A DNA stretch of 64,000 bases, taken from positions 466,501 to 530,500 of the forward strand of contig NZ_JAFCKT010000003.1 of assembly GCF_018129985.1 (NCBI RefSeq), read 5' to 3'. The DNA is from Bradyrhizobium sp. SZCCT0148 (GTDB taxonomy: Bacteria > Pseudomonadota > Alphaproteobacteria > Rhizobiales > Xanthobacteraceae). The notes beneath the pieces were generated by a model, which saw nothing but the letters and a program-made list of their open reading frames with translations, ran no database searches and had not been told where the DNA came from. Every line of letters begins with the position of its first letter. Position 1 is the first letter of the stretch. Of the stretch, positions 55,643-63,610 are shown in pieces. The translations under genes and the position numbers were made by a program.

Positions 55643-55757
55643 GTCATGCCCCGCCTGGTAAGCAATCGCGTGCGGGGGGCGGGGCCTCCACTGCGCCGCC
55701 GCCCATCTCTACCGGTTTTGGAATAATGGATCGCCCGGTCAAAACCGGGCGATGACG
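55643..55757. repeat. REP-like repeat, GTCATGCCCC...GGGCGATGACG family
   Basis: Related to the elements at 26791 and 54317: GTCATGCCCCGCC at the left and GGATCGCCCGGTCAAAACCGGGCGATGACG at the right, the latter containing a near-perfect palindrome CGCCCGGT/ACCGGGCG. It sits between the lipoprotein stop and the bidirectional terminator. Confidence 0.7.
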
Positions 55758-55779
55758 GCGGAGGGGATGACCCAAAACA

Positions 55780-55805
55780 AAAACGCCGGCTTTCGCCGGC
55801 GTTTT
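55780..55805. terminator. Bidirectional terminator between lipoprotein gene and cheZ
   Basis: An 11-bp stem AAAACGCCGGC / GCCGGCGTTTT with the loop TTTC, followed by GTTTTT on the plus strand and preceded by an A-run that gives a U-tract on the minus strand. Serves both convergent genes. Confidence 0.93.
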
Positions 55806-55828
55806 GTTTTTCGTTCTGTCGCGTCCGC

Positions 55829-56617
55829 TCAGTCGAACAGCGCGTCGATGTCGTCCTGCGAGGCGTGGCCGACGTCGCCGGCGAGCTTGGGGCCGTTGAG
55901 AAGCTTGTCGTCCTCGCTGCGAGTGTCGACCTGCGGAACGACGTGGGCCTTGATCGCGTCGACGCCGCCCCAGATGTCCATCATCGAGTTGATGTGCTGC
56001 TCGATGAACTTCATCGTGGTCATGACCTTGCTGATGCGCTGGCCGGTCAGGTCCTGGAAGTTGCAGGCCTCGAAGATCGAGATAACGCGTTCCTGGATGT
56101 CGTCGGAGAGCTGCTTCTGCTGGTCGACCGAGTCCACCTTGGACATGGCGCTGGCGGCCTGGTCGATCGATTCCGCGGCTTCGAGGATCTGTTGGGTCGC
56201 CTGCTCGGTGCCGCCGACCACTGCGCCGAGCTCTCCATTGACCTTGGCCATTTCGCCGCCGTCAAAGCTCTTGCCGTGCAGCGTCGCGATCTCGCGCTTG
56301 GTGCGATCGATGGCGTCATGGATCAGGTCGAGTTCGACCTTCAGCTTTTCGCACTGCTCGATCTGGGCCCGATAGGTTTCGAGCATGGTACGAGCCTCAG
56401 CGAGCTCATGGGCGGTTGAGGCGTCGATCGCCGCCATGGCCGCGCTGCCGGACAGCGGCGCAGGCATGCTGCCTTTCGCCATCTGTGCACGGATCGCGCG
56501 CAGCTCCGCCATGATCTCGGTATGCATCGGGATTGCCTCTTCATTGACGTCAAAATTCGGCATCTCGCCGCCGCCAGCGATATCCTCGACGCGAAAACGT
56601 TTGCGGTGAACAGCCAT
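55829..56617 (-). CDS. cheZ: Chemotaxis protein phosphatase CheZ
   Basis: A 262-residue CheZ: long helical hairpin from about residue 70 to 215, the catalytic DLTGQ (Asp and Gln of the DxxxQ phosphatase motif) in ACNFQDLTGQRISKV, and the C-terminal CheY-binding peptide SQDDIDALFD. It dephosphorylates CheY-P. No other che or motility gene is nearby, so it is an orphan locus. The C-terminus has the CheY-docking D-x-L-type pattern, consistent with a functional protein. A monocistronic unit. Confidence 0.93.
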   Translation of the reverse strand: MAVHRKRFRVEDIAGGGEMPNFDVNEEAIPMHTEIMAELRAIRAQMAKGSMPAPLSGSAAMAAIDASTAHELAEARTMLETYRAQIEQCEKLKVELDLIHDAIDRTKREIATLHGKSFDGGEMAKVNGELGAVVGGTEQATQQILEAAESIDQAASAMSKVDSVDQQKQLSDDIQERVISIFEACNFQDLTGQRISKVMTTMKFIEQHINSMMDIWGGVDAIKAHVVPQVDTRSEDDKLLNGPKLAGDVGHASQDDIDALFD

Positions 56618-56766
56618 CAGGATACTCCCCCCACCTCACTCACGCGTCTTTTTAGGCAGAAGCGATTTAACACGAAGTTCACGGCCGGAACTGTTGTTGC
56701 GGTTGCGCGCGACGGCGTGCAAAGGAGCGATTAACCATGGCCGTGCAGCGTTCATCGAAAATAAAC

Positions 56767-56880
56767 GCTGATCGCCAAATTGGCGCGTTGCTCGCGACGT
56801 GGTGAATCAAAACGCGGCTTCCGTTTACCAAACGAAACGCCTTTTGCTTTTTATTGACCACGTCGCGGACGGCGATCAGC
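56767..56880. repeat. Nested inverted repeat upstream of the L,D-transpeptidase
   Basis: Two sets of perfect arms: outer GCTGATCGCC (56767-56776) with GGCGATCAGC (56871-56880), inner CGCGACGTGGT (56793-56803) with ACCACGTCGCG (56857-56867). A 16-nt left and 3-nt right bulge separate them and the loop is 53 nt. The right edge is 53 bp upstream of the transpeptidase start. It lies in the gene-free stretch 56618-56933 shared with cheZ and may act as a leader RNA fold or be a small repeat element. Confidence 0.65.
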
Positions 56881-56933
56881 CATCGGCTCTCCACGGCGCA
56901 TGTGATCGAGACGAAACAGTACAGAGTACGTCG

Positions 56934-57743
56934 ATGTTCAAGAAAATGTCTGTTGCGCTGCTCGGCAGCGCTTGCACCTTCATTGCCGGCGCAAGCAGTG
57001 CCGGCGCCTTCGACAATTCGGTGCCGAACGATCCGCCCGCGGTGCTCTACCAGCCGCAGGTGCCGCCGGCGCCGGTGCGCGTCGCCTCCAATGCGAACAT
57101 GGGCGGCGGCTTCATCGAGTTCCTGTTCAGCGACGGTCCCGGCCGCGGTCCGGCCTACGCGCCGCAGCAGCCGGTCTATCAACAGCAGCCCGGCTATTAC
57201 GATCAGCGCCGCCTGCCGCCGATGGGCGAGCCGCAGCAGGGTGGATATCAGCAAGGCGCGGTTCAGCAGGAGGCGGTTGACCCGCGGCAGCGTCAGTTCG
57301 ATCCGAGATTCGAGAAACAATCTGTTGACTATAGCGGCAAGGAAAGTGCCGGCACCATCGTGGTCGATACCCCGAACAAGTTCCTCTATCTCGTCGAGGG
57401 CAATGGCAGGGCGATGCGCTACGGCATCGGCGTCGGGCGTCCGGGCTTCACCTGGTCCGGCGTGAAGTCGATCACGGCCAAGCGCGAATGGCCGGATTGG
57501 ACGCCGCCGGCCGAAATGATCGCGCGCCGCCCCGATTTGCCCCGGCATATGGAAGGCGGTCCGGACAACCCGCTCGGTGCCCGCGCAATGTATCTGGGCT
57601 CGACGCTCTATCGCATCCACGGCTCCAACGAGCCGTGGACCATCGGCACCAACGTCTCCTCGGGCTGCATCCGGATGCGCAACGAAGACGTCATCGACCT
57701 CTACGGCCGCGTCAATGTCGGCACCAAGGTCGTGGTGATGTAG
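56934..57743 (+). CDS. L,D-transpeptidase (YkuD/ErfK domain)
   Basis: A 269-residue exported enzyme. Signal peptide residues 1-26 (VALLGSACTFIAGASSAGA), then a Pro/Gln-rich linker with PxYxQQ-type repeats (about 60-115), then the YkuD domain: the catalytic motif HGSNEPWTIGTNVSSGCIRM near residues 235-255 holds the His and Cys. Such enzymes form 3-3 cross-links in peptidoglycan or attach lipoproteins to it. The ATG at 56934 is the first with a plausible signal peptide. It is preceded by a nested inverted repeat. Confidence 0.93.
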   Translation: MFKKMSVALLGSACTFIAGASSAGAFDNSVPNDPPAVLYQPQVPPAPVRVASNANMGGGFIEFLFSDGPGRGPAYAPQQPVYQQQPGYYDQRRLPPMGEPQQGGYQQGAVQQEAVDPRQRQFDPRFEKQSVDYSGKESAGTIVVDTPNKFLYLVEGNGRAMRYGIGVGRPGFTWSGVKSITAKREWPDWTPPAEMIARRPDLPRHMEGGPDNPLGARAMYLGSTLYRIHGSNEPWTIGTNVSSGCIRMRNEDVIDLYGRVNVGTKVVVM

Positions 57744-57811
57744 CCAGCCGCTCGCCGCTCACTTCTCCGCACGTGCGGAGGAAGGGCGATGACCAACGAC
57801 CCCGAAATGAA

Positions 57812-57836
57812 AACGGCCGCCTCTTGGGCGGCCGTT
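57812..57836. terminator. Bidirectional terminator between the transpeptidase and DUF2076 genes
   Basis: A perfect 10-bp stem AACGGCCGCC / GGCGGCCGTT with the loop TCTTG, preceded by AA and followed by GTTGTT; the short U-rich flanks serve both convergent genes. Confidence 0.85.
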
Positions 57837-57862
57837 GTTGTTCGTAGCGGGACACAGCAGCC

Positions 57863-58699
57863 TTACGCGTAATCGCTGCCGCCGTCGTCGTCGCCGCCGA
57901 AATCGCTGTCGTCGGCCACGTCCATATTGCCGTCGCCATTGTTGTCGCCGTAGTTCTGATCATTGTCGTTATGATCGTTGGACGCGTGGTCGGAGAAGCC
58001 CTGGCGGGACTCGCCCTTCGAGCCGATGTCGTTGAGGCCGGCATCGCGCGCGAGCGAGCCGCCGGACTGATCGCTGCCGCCCCAAGGGCTTCCACCAGAG
58101 CTGCGGTCGCCGAGGGCATTGGCGTCGCCGAAGCCCTGCTGATGCGATCCGCCCATCATGCCGCGGATGCTGGAGAGCAGCAGCGAGCCGCCAACGACGC
58201 CGGCGGCAGCCGCCGCCGCCGTGCCGAGGAACGAGCCGCCGCCCCCGCCCATCGGCGGTGCGCCGTATCCCTGACCCGGGCCCTGACCAGGACCCTGGCC
58301 GTAAGCCTGTCCGTAAGGCGGTTGCCCGTAGCCCGGTTGGCTTTGCTGCATCGCGCCGCCGCTGTTCCAGACCGGCCGCGCGTCGCGCGGCGGCACGTTT
58401 GGAACCGAGCCGCGCGAGGGGCTTCCACCGAACAACGTGTCGCGCATGGTGTCGAGGAAGCCGCCGGACTGCGCCTGCTCGGGCGCGTGGCCCGCTTCCA
58501 GCTCCTGGATGCGATGATGGGCGCGCTTCAGCGCCTCGTCCTGCAGCAGCGTGGTCTGCACCAGCGCATAGATGGCGCCGGGCGCCTTGCGCAACCCGTC
58601 GGAGATCGCGGCGATCGCATCGGGATCGCGCGGTGCGTTTTCCAGTTTCGAAAGCCGGTCGAAAAGGTCGTCGACGAGCTGGCGTTCCTGCGGCGTCAT
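57863..58699 (-). CDS. DUF2076 domain protein
   Basis: A 278-residue protein of the DUF2076 family. The N-terminal 80 residues are helical (MTPQERQLVDDLFDRLSKLE, then APGAIYALVQTTLLQDEALK), followed by a Gln/Gly/Pro-rich region (about 125-155), one hydrophobic glycine-rich segment near residues 160-180 (AAAAAAGVVGGSLLLSSI), and an Asp/Asn/Gly-rich acidic tail ending in DDDGGSDYA. No enzyme motif is seen. The family is widespread in proteobacteria and its function is unknown. It is a single-gene unit. Confidence 0.88.
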   Translation of the reverse strand: MTPQERQLVDDLFDRLSKLENAPRDPDAIAAISDGLRKAPGAIYALVQTTLLQDEALKRAHHRIQELEAGHAPEQAQSGGFLDTMRDTLFGGSPSRGSVPNVPPRDARPVWNSGGAMQQSQPGYGQPPYGQAYGQGPGQGPGQGYGAPPMGGGGGSFLGTAAAAAAGVVGGSLLLSSIRGMMGGSHQQGFGDANALGDRSSGGSPWGGSDQSGGSLARDAGLNDIGSKGESRQGFSDHASNDHNDNDQNYGDNNGDGNMDVADDSDFGGDDDGGSDYA

Positions 58700-58824
58700 G
58701 GTCTGTCTCCCTCGCGCAAAACAAGCGCGAGGCAGATGTAGGGTTCCATTGTGGCCCCAACAGTGCCGGCCGGATTAAATTTCGGTATGCGACAAGCTGC
58801 CTCGCAGCCTGCTTTCCGCGGGTC

Positions 58825-59670
58825 TCATCCCAGCGTGGCGCCGCTGTCCGTCAGCAGACGCGCGAAGGCGTCGCCGGCCAAATAGGCGTGCTCGCGTTCG
58901 CGGACGTCCGTCATCGGATCGAGGCCGGCGAGGACATCGTCGACGAAGCCGGGGTGGCACATCACGAGGCCGCCATCCGGCAAGCCTTCCAGGAATTGTC
59001 GCATCAGCGCGCCGAAATCGGCCGCGCGCGTGAAGTCGTAGGCGCCGGCGAAGCCGGGGTTGAAGCTGAGGCCGGCGCTGCCGGCGCGGCGGCGGAATTG
59101 CGCGCTGAAAACATCGAGCACGATTGCCTTGGGTGAAGCGAGGCGCTGCTTGAGCGGCAGGTCGCGGCCGCCCTGGCGTACCCAGGCGTTGGGTGCGGCC
59201 TCAACGACCGCATCGACAAAGCCGTCGCGCACCTGCGGATAGAGCTGCACATGCTGATGGCCATCGACGAAGTCGGGCACGCGGCCGAACGCATCGGCAA
59301 AGGCGGCGAGCTGCGCCTTTACCTCGTTGCGGAAGAATTCGCGGTCGAGCCGCCGCAAGACGCCTGCGCGCAGCAGCTTTGGAAACGGCATGAACATGTC
59401 GCCGTCGAGCGGCCGGAAATGCATGGTGAGGGGGCGGAACGGCGCCGACAGCGTCACGTGCAATCCGATCGCGCAGCGCGGGCTGGCCTTCGCGGATGCC
59501 TGGAGCGCTTCGACCTCGCTGCGTTCGATCGCCGGGCCCACCATCATCACCGAGGTGGCGTTGAGGCGACCGCGTTCGATCAGGTCGCGGATGGCGCGGT
59601 TGACACCCGGGCTGATGCCGTAATCGTCGGCACAGAGCCAGATCCGCCGCAGGCCTGCGGCCGCGCTCAT
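58825..59670 (-). CDS. ChbG/HpnK (YdjC) family carbohydrate deacetylase
   Basis: A 281-residue deacetylase of the YdjC fold. The catalytic metal site is WLCADDYGISPGVNRAI (the DDxG motif with Asp15), CAIGLHVTLSAPF near residue 68 and VDGHQHVQLYPQV near 140. These enzymes remove N-acetyl groups from chitobiose-, hopanoid- or lipid-linked amino sugars. The start overlaps the glycosyltransferase stop by 4 bp, so the two are translationally coupled and probably act on the same product. HpnK is less likely because no other hpn gene is adjacent. Confidence 0.9.
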   Translation of the reverse strand: MSAAAGLRRIWLCADDYGISPGVNRAIRDLIERGRLNATSVMMVGPAIERSEVEALQASAKASPRCAIGLHVTLSAPFRPLTMHFRPLDGDMFMPFPKLLRAGVLRRLDREFFRNEVKAQLAAFADAFGRVPDFVDGHQHVQLYPQVRDGFVDAVVEAAPNAWVRQGGRDLPLKQRLASPKAIVLDVFSAQFRRRAGSAGLSFNPGFAGAYDFTRAADFGALMRQFLEGLPDGGLVMCHPGFVDDVLAGLDPMTDVREREHAYLAGDAFARLLTDSGATLG

Positions 59671-60713
59671 TCGGCGGCCGTCCTCTTCGCGGCGTCGTCC
59701 GCCTTGTCGGCCTCGAAGTGCTTTTCACTGTGCTCGGCGACGAAGTAGATCGGGCGCGCCTTCATCTCGGAGAGGATCTTGCCGATATATTCGCCGACGA
59801 TGCCGATCATGATGAGCTGCACGCCGCCGATGGTCATCAGGCCGATCACCAGCGAGGGATAGCCGGGCACCTGCTTACCGGTCGTTAACACCTCCCAGAG
59901 GATCGAGAGGCCGAACAGGAAAGCGCCCGCGGCGAGAATGACGCCGAGCAGGCTGGCAAAGCGCAAGGGGGCGACCGAAAACGAGGTCAGGCCCTCGATC
60001 GAGAGGCCAAGCAGGCTTGCGGCGTTGAAGGTGGTGACGCCATGGGCGCGCGCCGACGGCTCATAGTCGACGCGGATCTGGCGGAAGCCGATCCAGCTGG
60101 CGAGGCCCTTGAAGAACCGGTTGCGCTCGGGCAGCTGCCTGAGCGCGGTGACCGCGCGCGGCGACAGCAGGCGGAAGTCGCCGGCGTCCTCGGGAATTTT
60201 CTGCCGTGCGCCCCAATTGATCAGCGCGTAGAAGCCGTGCACGGCGATCCGGCGCAAGAACGGCTCGTTGTCGCGATGCGCCTTGGCGGTGTAGACGACG
60301 TCATAGCCGTCATCGATCCAGTGTCGCACCAGCTGTTCGATCAGGGCCGGCGGATGCTGGCCGTCGCCGTCCATGAACATGACGGCGCCGAGCCGGGCAT
60401 GGTCGAGGCCGGCCATCAGCGCCGCCTCCTTGCCGAAATTGCGCGACAGCGACACCACCTGGACGTCGACCGCGTCGGCCGGCAGCGAGCGGGCGATCGC
60501 CAGCGTTTCATCCTTGCTGCCGTCGTCGACATAGACGACCTCGCAAGCCAGCCGATAGCGCTCCCGCAAGGTCTTTGCGAGATCGCAGATGCGCTGATGC
60601 AGGGCGGCGAGGCCCGCCGCCTCGTTGTAGACGGGAACGACGATCGACAGCCCCTTCGCCGCGGCGGTGGCTGCGGTGGTCGTCATGCCGGAAACGTCGG
60701 AGCCCAGCGTCAT
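59667..60713 (-). CDS. Polyprenyl-phosphate glycosyltransferase (DPM1/GtrB/ArnC type)
   Basis: A 348-residue GT2 enzyme of the GtrB/ArnC type: LSIVVPVYNEAAGL near residue 25, VVYVDDGSKDET near 60, MFMDGDGQHPP near 115 and RNFGKEAALMAGLDHA, then two C-terminal membrane helices (LLGVILAAGAFLFGLSIL and VQLIMIGIVGEYIGKI). It transfers a sugar from a nucleotide donor to undecaprenyl phosphate at the inner membrane. The deacetylase gene overlaps its end by 4 bp. The start has no clear ribosome site; an in-frame ATG at 60686 would also serve. Confidence 0.92.
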   Translation of the reverse strand: MTLGSDVSGMTTTAATAAAKGLSIVVPVYNEAAGLAALHQRICDLAKTLRERYRLACEVVYVDDGSKDETLAIARSLPADAVDVQVVSLSRNFGKEAALMAGLDHARLGAVMFMDGDGQHPPALIEQLVRHWIDDGYDVVYTAKAHRDNEPFLRRIAVHGFYALINWGARQKIPEDAGDFRLLSPRAVTALRQLPERNRFFKGLASWIGFRQIRVDYEPSARAHGVTTFNAASLLGLSIEGLTSFSVAPLRFASLLGVILAAGAFLFGLSILWEVLTTGKQVPGYPSLVIGLMTIGGVQLIMIGIVGEYIGKILSEMKARPIYFVAEHSEKHFEADKADDAAKRTAAE

Positions 60714-60812
60714 CGATCAAGTCCCAGAGGCGTTCGAAGTCATCTCAACAGCATATGGTAGCTGCCGTTTGCTGTCGCAAAGCTGAACGGTCAAGCCGAG
60801 CAGACCTGAGGC

Positions 60813-61790
60813 TCACTGCCGCAGGAACGCCTCGAGCCTGGCGAACAGCGGGTTCTCCCGGTCGAACACGTAGTCGAGCGACACTACCGAGACGGTCTCG
60901 GCGCCATGCTCGCGCAGGAAGCTTGCCAGCGCATACAGCTGCCCCGGCGGGCAATGCAACGTCAGCATGCCTGACGAGGTCGGTCCGCCGAACGGTGCCA
61001 CGACACCGAAACGCGTGTGGGCTTCGCCGAGCAGGGCGGCGTCGCACTGCCGGAAGCGGGTGCGGACCTCGCGGTATTTGTTGGCCCGCGCCCTTGCCGC
61101 GATGTGATCGAGGATGATTCGCGCGGTCTCCCGCGCCTGCGGCGTCCAGTCGGCATCTTTCGAGGCGACCAGATTGGCCTGGCTGCGCAGGATCACGCCG
61201 TCGTCGAGCACCCGCAAGCCGTTGGCGGCGAGCGTCGCGCCCGTCGTGGTGATGTCGACGATCAATTCGGCGCTGCCGGCTGCCGGCGCGCCTTCGGTCG
61301 CGCCGGTGCTTTCAACGATGCGGTAATCGGTGATGCCGTGGCCCTGGAAGAAGGCGCGGGTGAGGTTGACGAACTTGGTTGCGACCCGCATCCGCATGTG
61401 ATGCTGCTCGCGGAAGCCGGTGGTGACGTCGTCGAGATCGGCCATGGTGCGAACGTCGATCCAGGCCTGCGGCACCGCGACCACGACGTCGGCATAGCCG
61501 AAGCCGAGACCATCGATCAGCGACACGCGCTTGTCGGCGTCCGCGATGTTCTCGCGCACTAGATCTTCTCCAGTGACGCCGAGATGGGCAAAGCCGCGCG
61601 ACAATTGCGAGGCGATCTCGCTGGCCGAGAGGTAGGCGACCTCGACATTGTCGAGGCCTGCAAGCGTGCCGCGATAGTCGCGGGCGCCGCCGGCCTTCGA
61701 CAGCTTGAGGCCGGCACGGGCGAAGAAGGCTTCGGTGTTTTCCTGCAGGCGACCCTTGGAGGGAACGGCCAGGACGAATGGCGCGCTCAT
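60813..61790 (-). CDS. hisG: ATP phosphoribosyltransferase, long form
   Basis: A 325-residue ATP phosphoribosyltransferase, the first step of histidine synthesis (ATP + PRPP). [10 protein letters not shown] at the start and the PRPP loop around [20 protein letters not shown] near residues 165-185 are the family signatures, followed by a C-terminal domain of about 95 residues typical of the long, histidine-feedback form. It lies 3 bp after hisZ in the same direction, so it is co-transcribed. The presence of HisZ next to a long HisG is noted as a finding. Confidence 0.95.
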   Translation of the reverse strand: MSAPFVLAVPSKGRLQENTEAFFARAGLKLSKAGGARDYRGTLAGLDNVEVAYLSASEIASQLSRGFAHLGVTGEDLVRENIADADKRVSLIDGLGFGYADVVVAVPQAWIDVRTMADLDDVTTGFREQHHMRMRVATKFVNLTRAFFQGHGITDYRIVESTGATEGAPAAGSAELIVDITTTGATLAANGLRVLDDGVILRSQANLVASKDADWTPQARETARIILDHIAARARANKYREVRTRFRQCDAALLGEAHTRFGVVAPFGGPTSSGMLTLHCPPGQLYALASFLREHGAETVSVVSLDYVFDRENPLFARLEAFLRQ

Positions 61791-61793
61791 GAC

Positions 61794-62945
61794 TTAAGCT
61801 CCCACCTTGCGGACGATCTTCGTCAGCGCATCCACCCAGACCGAGAAGCCGACCGCGGGGATCGGTTCAGCCGATCCGAGCTGGGTCATCAGCCCGTCGT
61901 AGCGGCCGCCGGCGACCAGCGGTTCGGCGCCGTTGCCGCGATGATGCAGCTCGAATTCGAAGCCGGTGTAATAGTCGAGGCCGCGCCCGAACGCGGTCGA
62001 GAAGCGCGTCTGCTTCACGTCGATGCCGCGCGCCGCCATGAAGCCGACCCGGCTCTCGAACTGGTCGATCGCGGCCGTGAGGTCGAGCCTGGCGTCGGCC
62101 GTGAGCGCACGCAACTCGGCGATGGAATCGTCGGGATTGCCCGCAATGGTCAGGAAGCGCTTGAGCACGGCGATCGCCTCGCGCGACAGCGCGCCGCCTT
62201 TCAGCGTCGATTGCTCGAGGAAGCGATCGGCGATCTCGGCGGTGGTGCGGCCCCCGACATTGGTGGTGCCGGCAATCGACATCAGGTCGGTGACGAAGGC
62301 GAGCGCGGCCTTGCGGTCGGAGCCGGCGAGCGCGGCCAGCACGCCCTGATATTCGCTGGGGCTCGCGGTGGTCGCAGCCGCCAGCTTCTCCAGATCCTGC
62401 TCCAGGCTGATCTTGCGGTTGAAATCCTTGACCAGGCGGCGGCGCCAGACCGGATAGAGGTTCAGCGCATCGAGCAGCGCGTTGAACAGCCCCACGTCGC
62501 CGGTGCGAATCTCGACGTCGTGGACACCGAAGGCCGCGGTCGCTTCGAGCCCAAGCGCCAACGTCTCGGCGTCGGCCGCGGCGCGGTCCTGGCGGCCGAA
62601 CGATTCGATGCCCGCCTGCAGGAATTCACTGGCTCGGCCGCTGCGGTAGCGGAACACCGGACCGAGATAGCTGAACCCGGCCGGCTGGCCGGCGCGACCT
62701 GAGGCGAGGTAATCGCGCGCCACCGGAATCGTCAGGTCCGGGCGCAGGCAGAGCTCTTCGCCGGTGAGGTCCGTGGTCAGGTACAGGCTCTTGCGGATGT
62801 CCTCGCCGGAGAGATCCAGGAACGGCTCGGCCGGCTGCAGGATGGCAGGCTCCGCCCTGACGTAGCCGGCCTGCGCGAACGACAACAGCAGCGTATCCGC
62901 CCAGGCGGCGGAGCCGGCAGCATTCGAGGTGGCAGTCGCGGTCAT
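61794..62945 (-). CDS. hisZ: ATP phosphoribosyltransferase regulatory subunit HisZ
   Basis: A 383-residue protein related to class II aminoacyl-tRNA synthetases (HisRS catalytic fold). Motif 2-like LCLRPDLTIPVARDYL and FRYRSGRASEFLQAGIESFG near residues 67-115, and motif 3-like LVAGGRYDGLM near 350. HisZ lacks tRNA activity and allosterically activates HisG. The ATG at 62945 (MTATATSNAAG) is the family's length; an ATG at 62957 would add four residues. First gene of hisZ-hisG. Confidence 0.93.
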   Translation of the reverse strand: MTATATSNAAGSAAWADTLLLSFAQAGYVRAEPAILQPAEPFLDLSGEDIRKSLYLTTDLTGEELCLRPDLTIPVARDYLASGRAGQPAGFSYLGPVFRYRSGRASEFLQAGIESFGRQDRAAADAETLALGLEATAAFGVHDVEIRTGDVGLFNALLDALNLYPVWRRRLVKDFNRKISLEQDLEKLAAATTASPSEYQGVLAALAGSDRKAALAFVTDLMSIAGTTNVGGRTTAEIADRFLEQSTLKGGALSREAIAVLKRFLTIAGNPDDSIAELRALTADARLDLTAAIDQFESRVGFMAARGIDVKQTRFSTAFGRGLDYYTGFEFELHHRGNGAEPLVAGGRYDGLMTQLGSAEPIPAVGFSVWVDALTKIVRKVGA

Positions 62946-63177
62946 GACTGGGTCCATTGTCCCGGTGGAACCGGGCAGGGCAAGGGGAGGTAAGCTGAGT
63001 TGCGCTGCCCTTAGCATGGCCCGAAAGTGGTTTCGACCTCCAAAGGATCAATCGCTTAACGAGTTTGACGCGAGCCCCGTCCGCCGGTCCTCGGCTAAAA
63101 ACCGGGATTCGCCGTCACGCTGAAAAAGGTAATTGAATACCTCATTGCACCGGTGCCTCGGACGGGGCTGGACGGCA

Positions 63178-63390
63178 TCATTCAGGCTGGCCCGGGGACG
63201 TCTTCAGCTGGCTCGACGGATGATACGCCGGCACGGCCGGTGCAGTCACAGCGGACCCGGCTTCTTCCGCCAGCCGCTCCGCCAGCTCGAGGATCCTTCG
63301 CCTGCGGCCCGGGTCCCTGAGGCGGAGATACGCTCTGATCAGCCGCAGCTCGTCGCGTGCTCTCGCGTCAGATGCGACATCATCGTCCAT
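63178..63390 (-). CDS. Small hypothetical protein, HTH-regulator-tail-like
   Basis: A 70-residue protein, MDDDVASDARARDELRLIRA followed by YLRLRDPGRRRRILELAERL. The LRLRDPGRRRRILEL stretch resembles the C-terminal extension of some small HTH regulators in Bradyrhizobium, but no HTH is present here. The ATG at 63390 follows GGAAGG, so translation is plausible. It could be a stand-alone accessory protein or a remnant of a larger gene. No function assigned. Confidence 0.55.
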   Translation of the reverse strand: MDDDVASDARARDELRLIRAYLRLRDPGRRRRILELAERLAEEAGSAVTAPAVPAYHPSSQLKTSPGQPE

Positions 63391-63610
63391 CGTCACGCCT
63401 TCCATCGCGCGCCACCTCGATACCGCACGTCATCGCGCCGTTGAATCCGCGAACGTGCGCCAACGTCATGTCGGCCATCGCTTCCGCAGCACGCCGGGGC
63501 CCAACCTTCATGTCACTGCGCGCAAGCGTCGGCGAGCAATTGCGATGCGGCCGAGCTTCACAATGAGAAATTGAGGACAGCTGGCAAGTCGTCGCATACT
63601 CATTTTGGGT

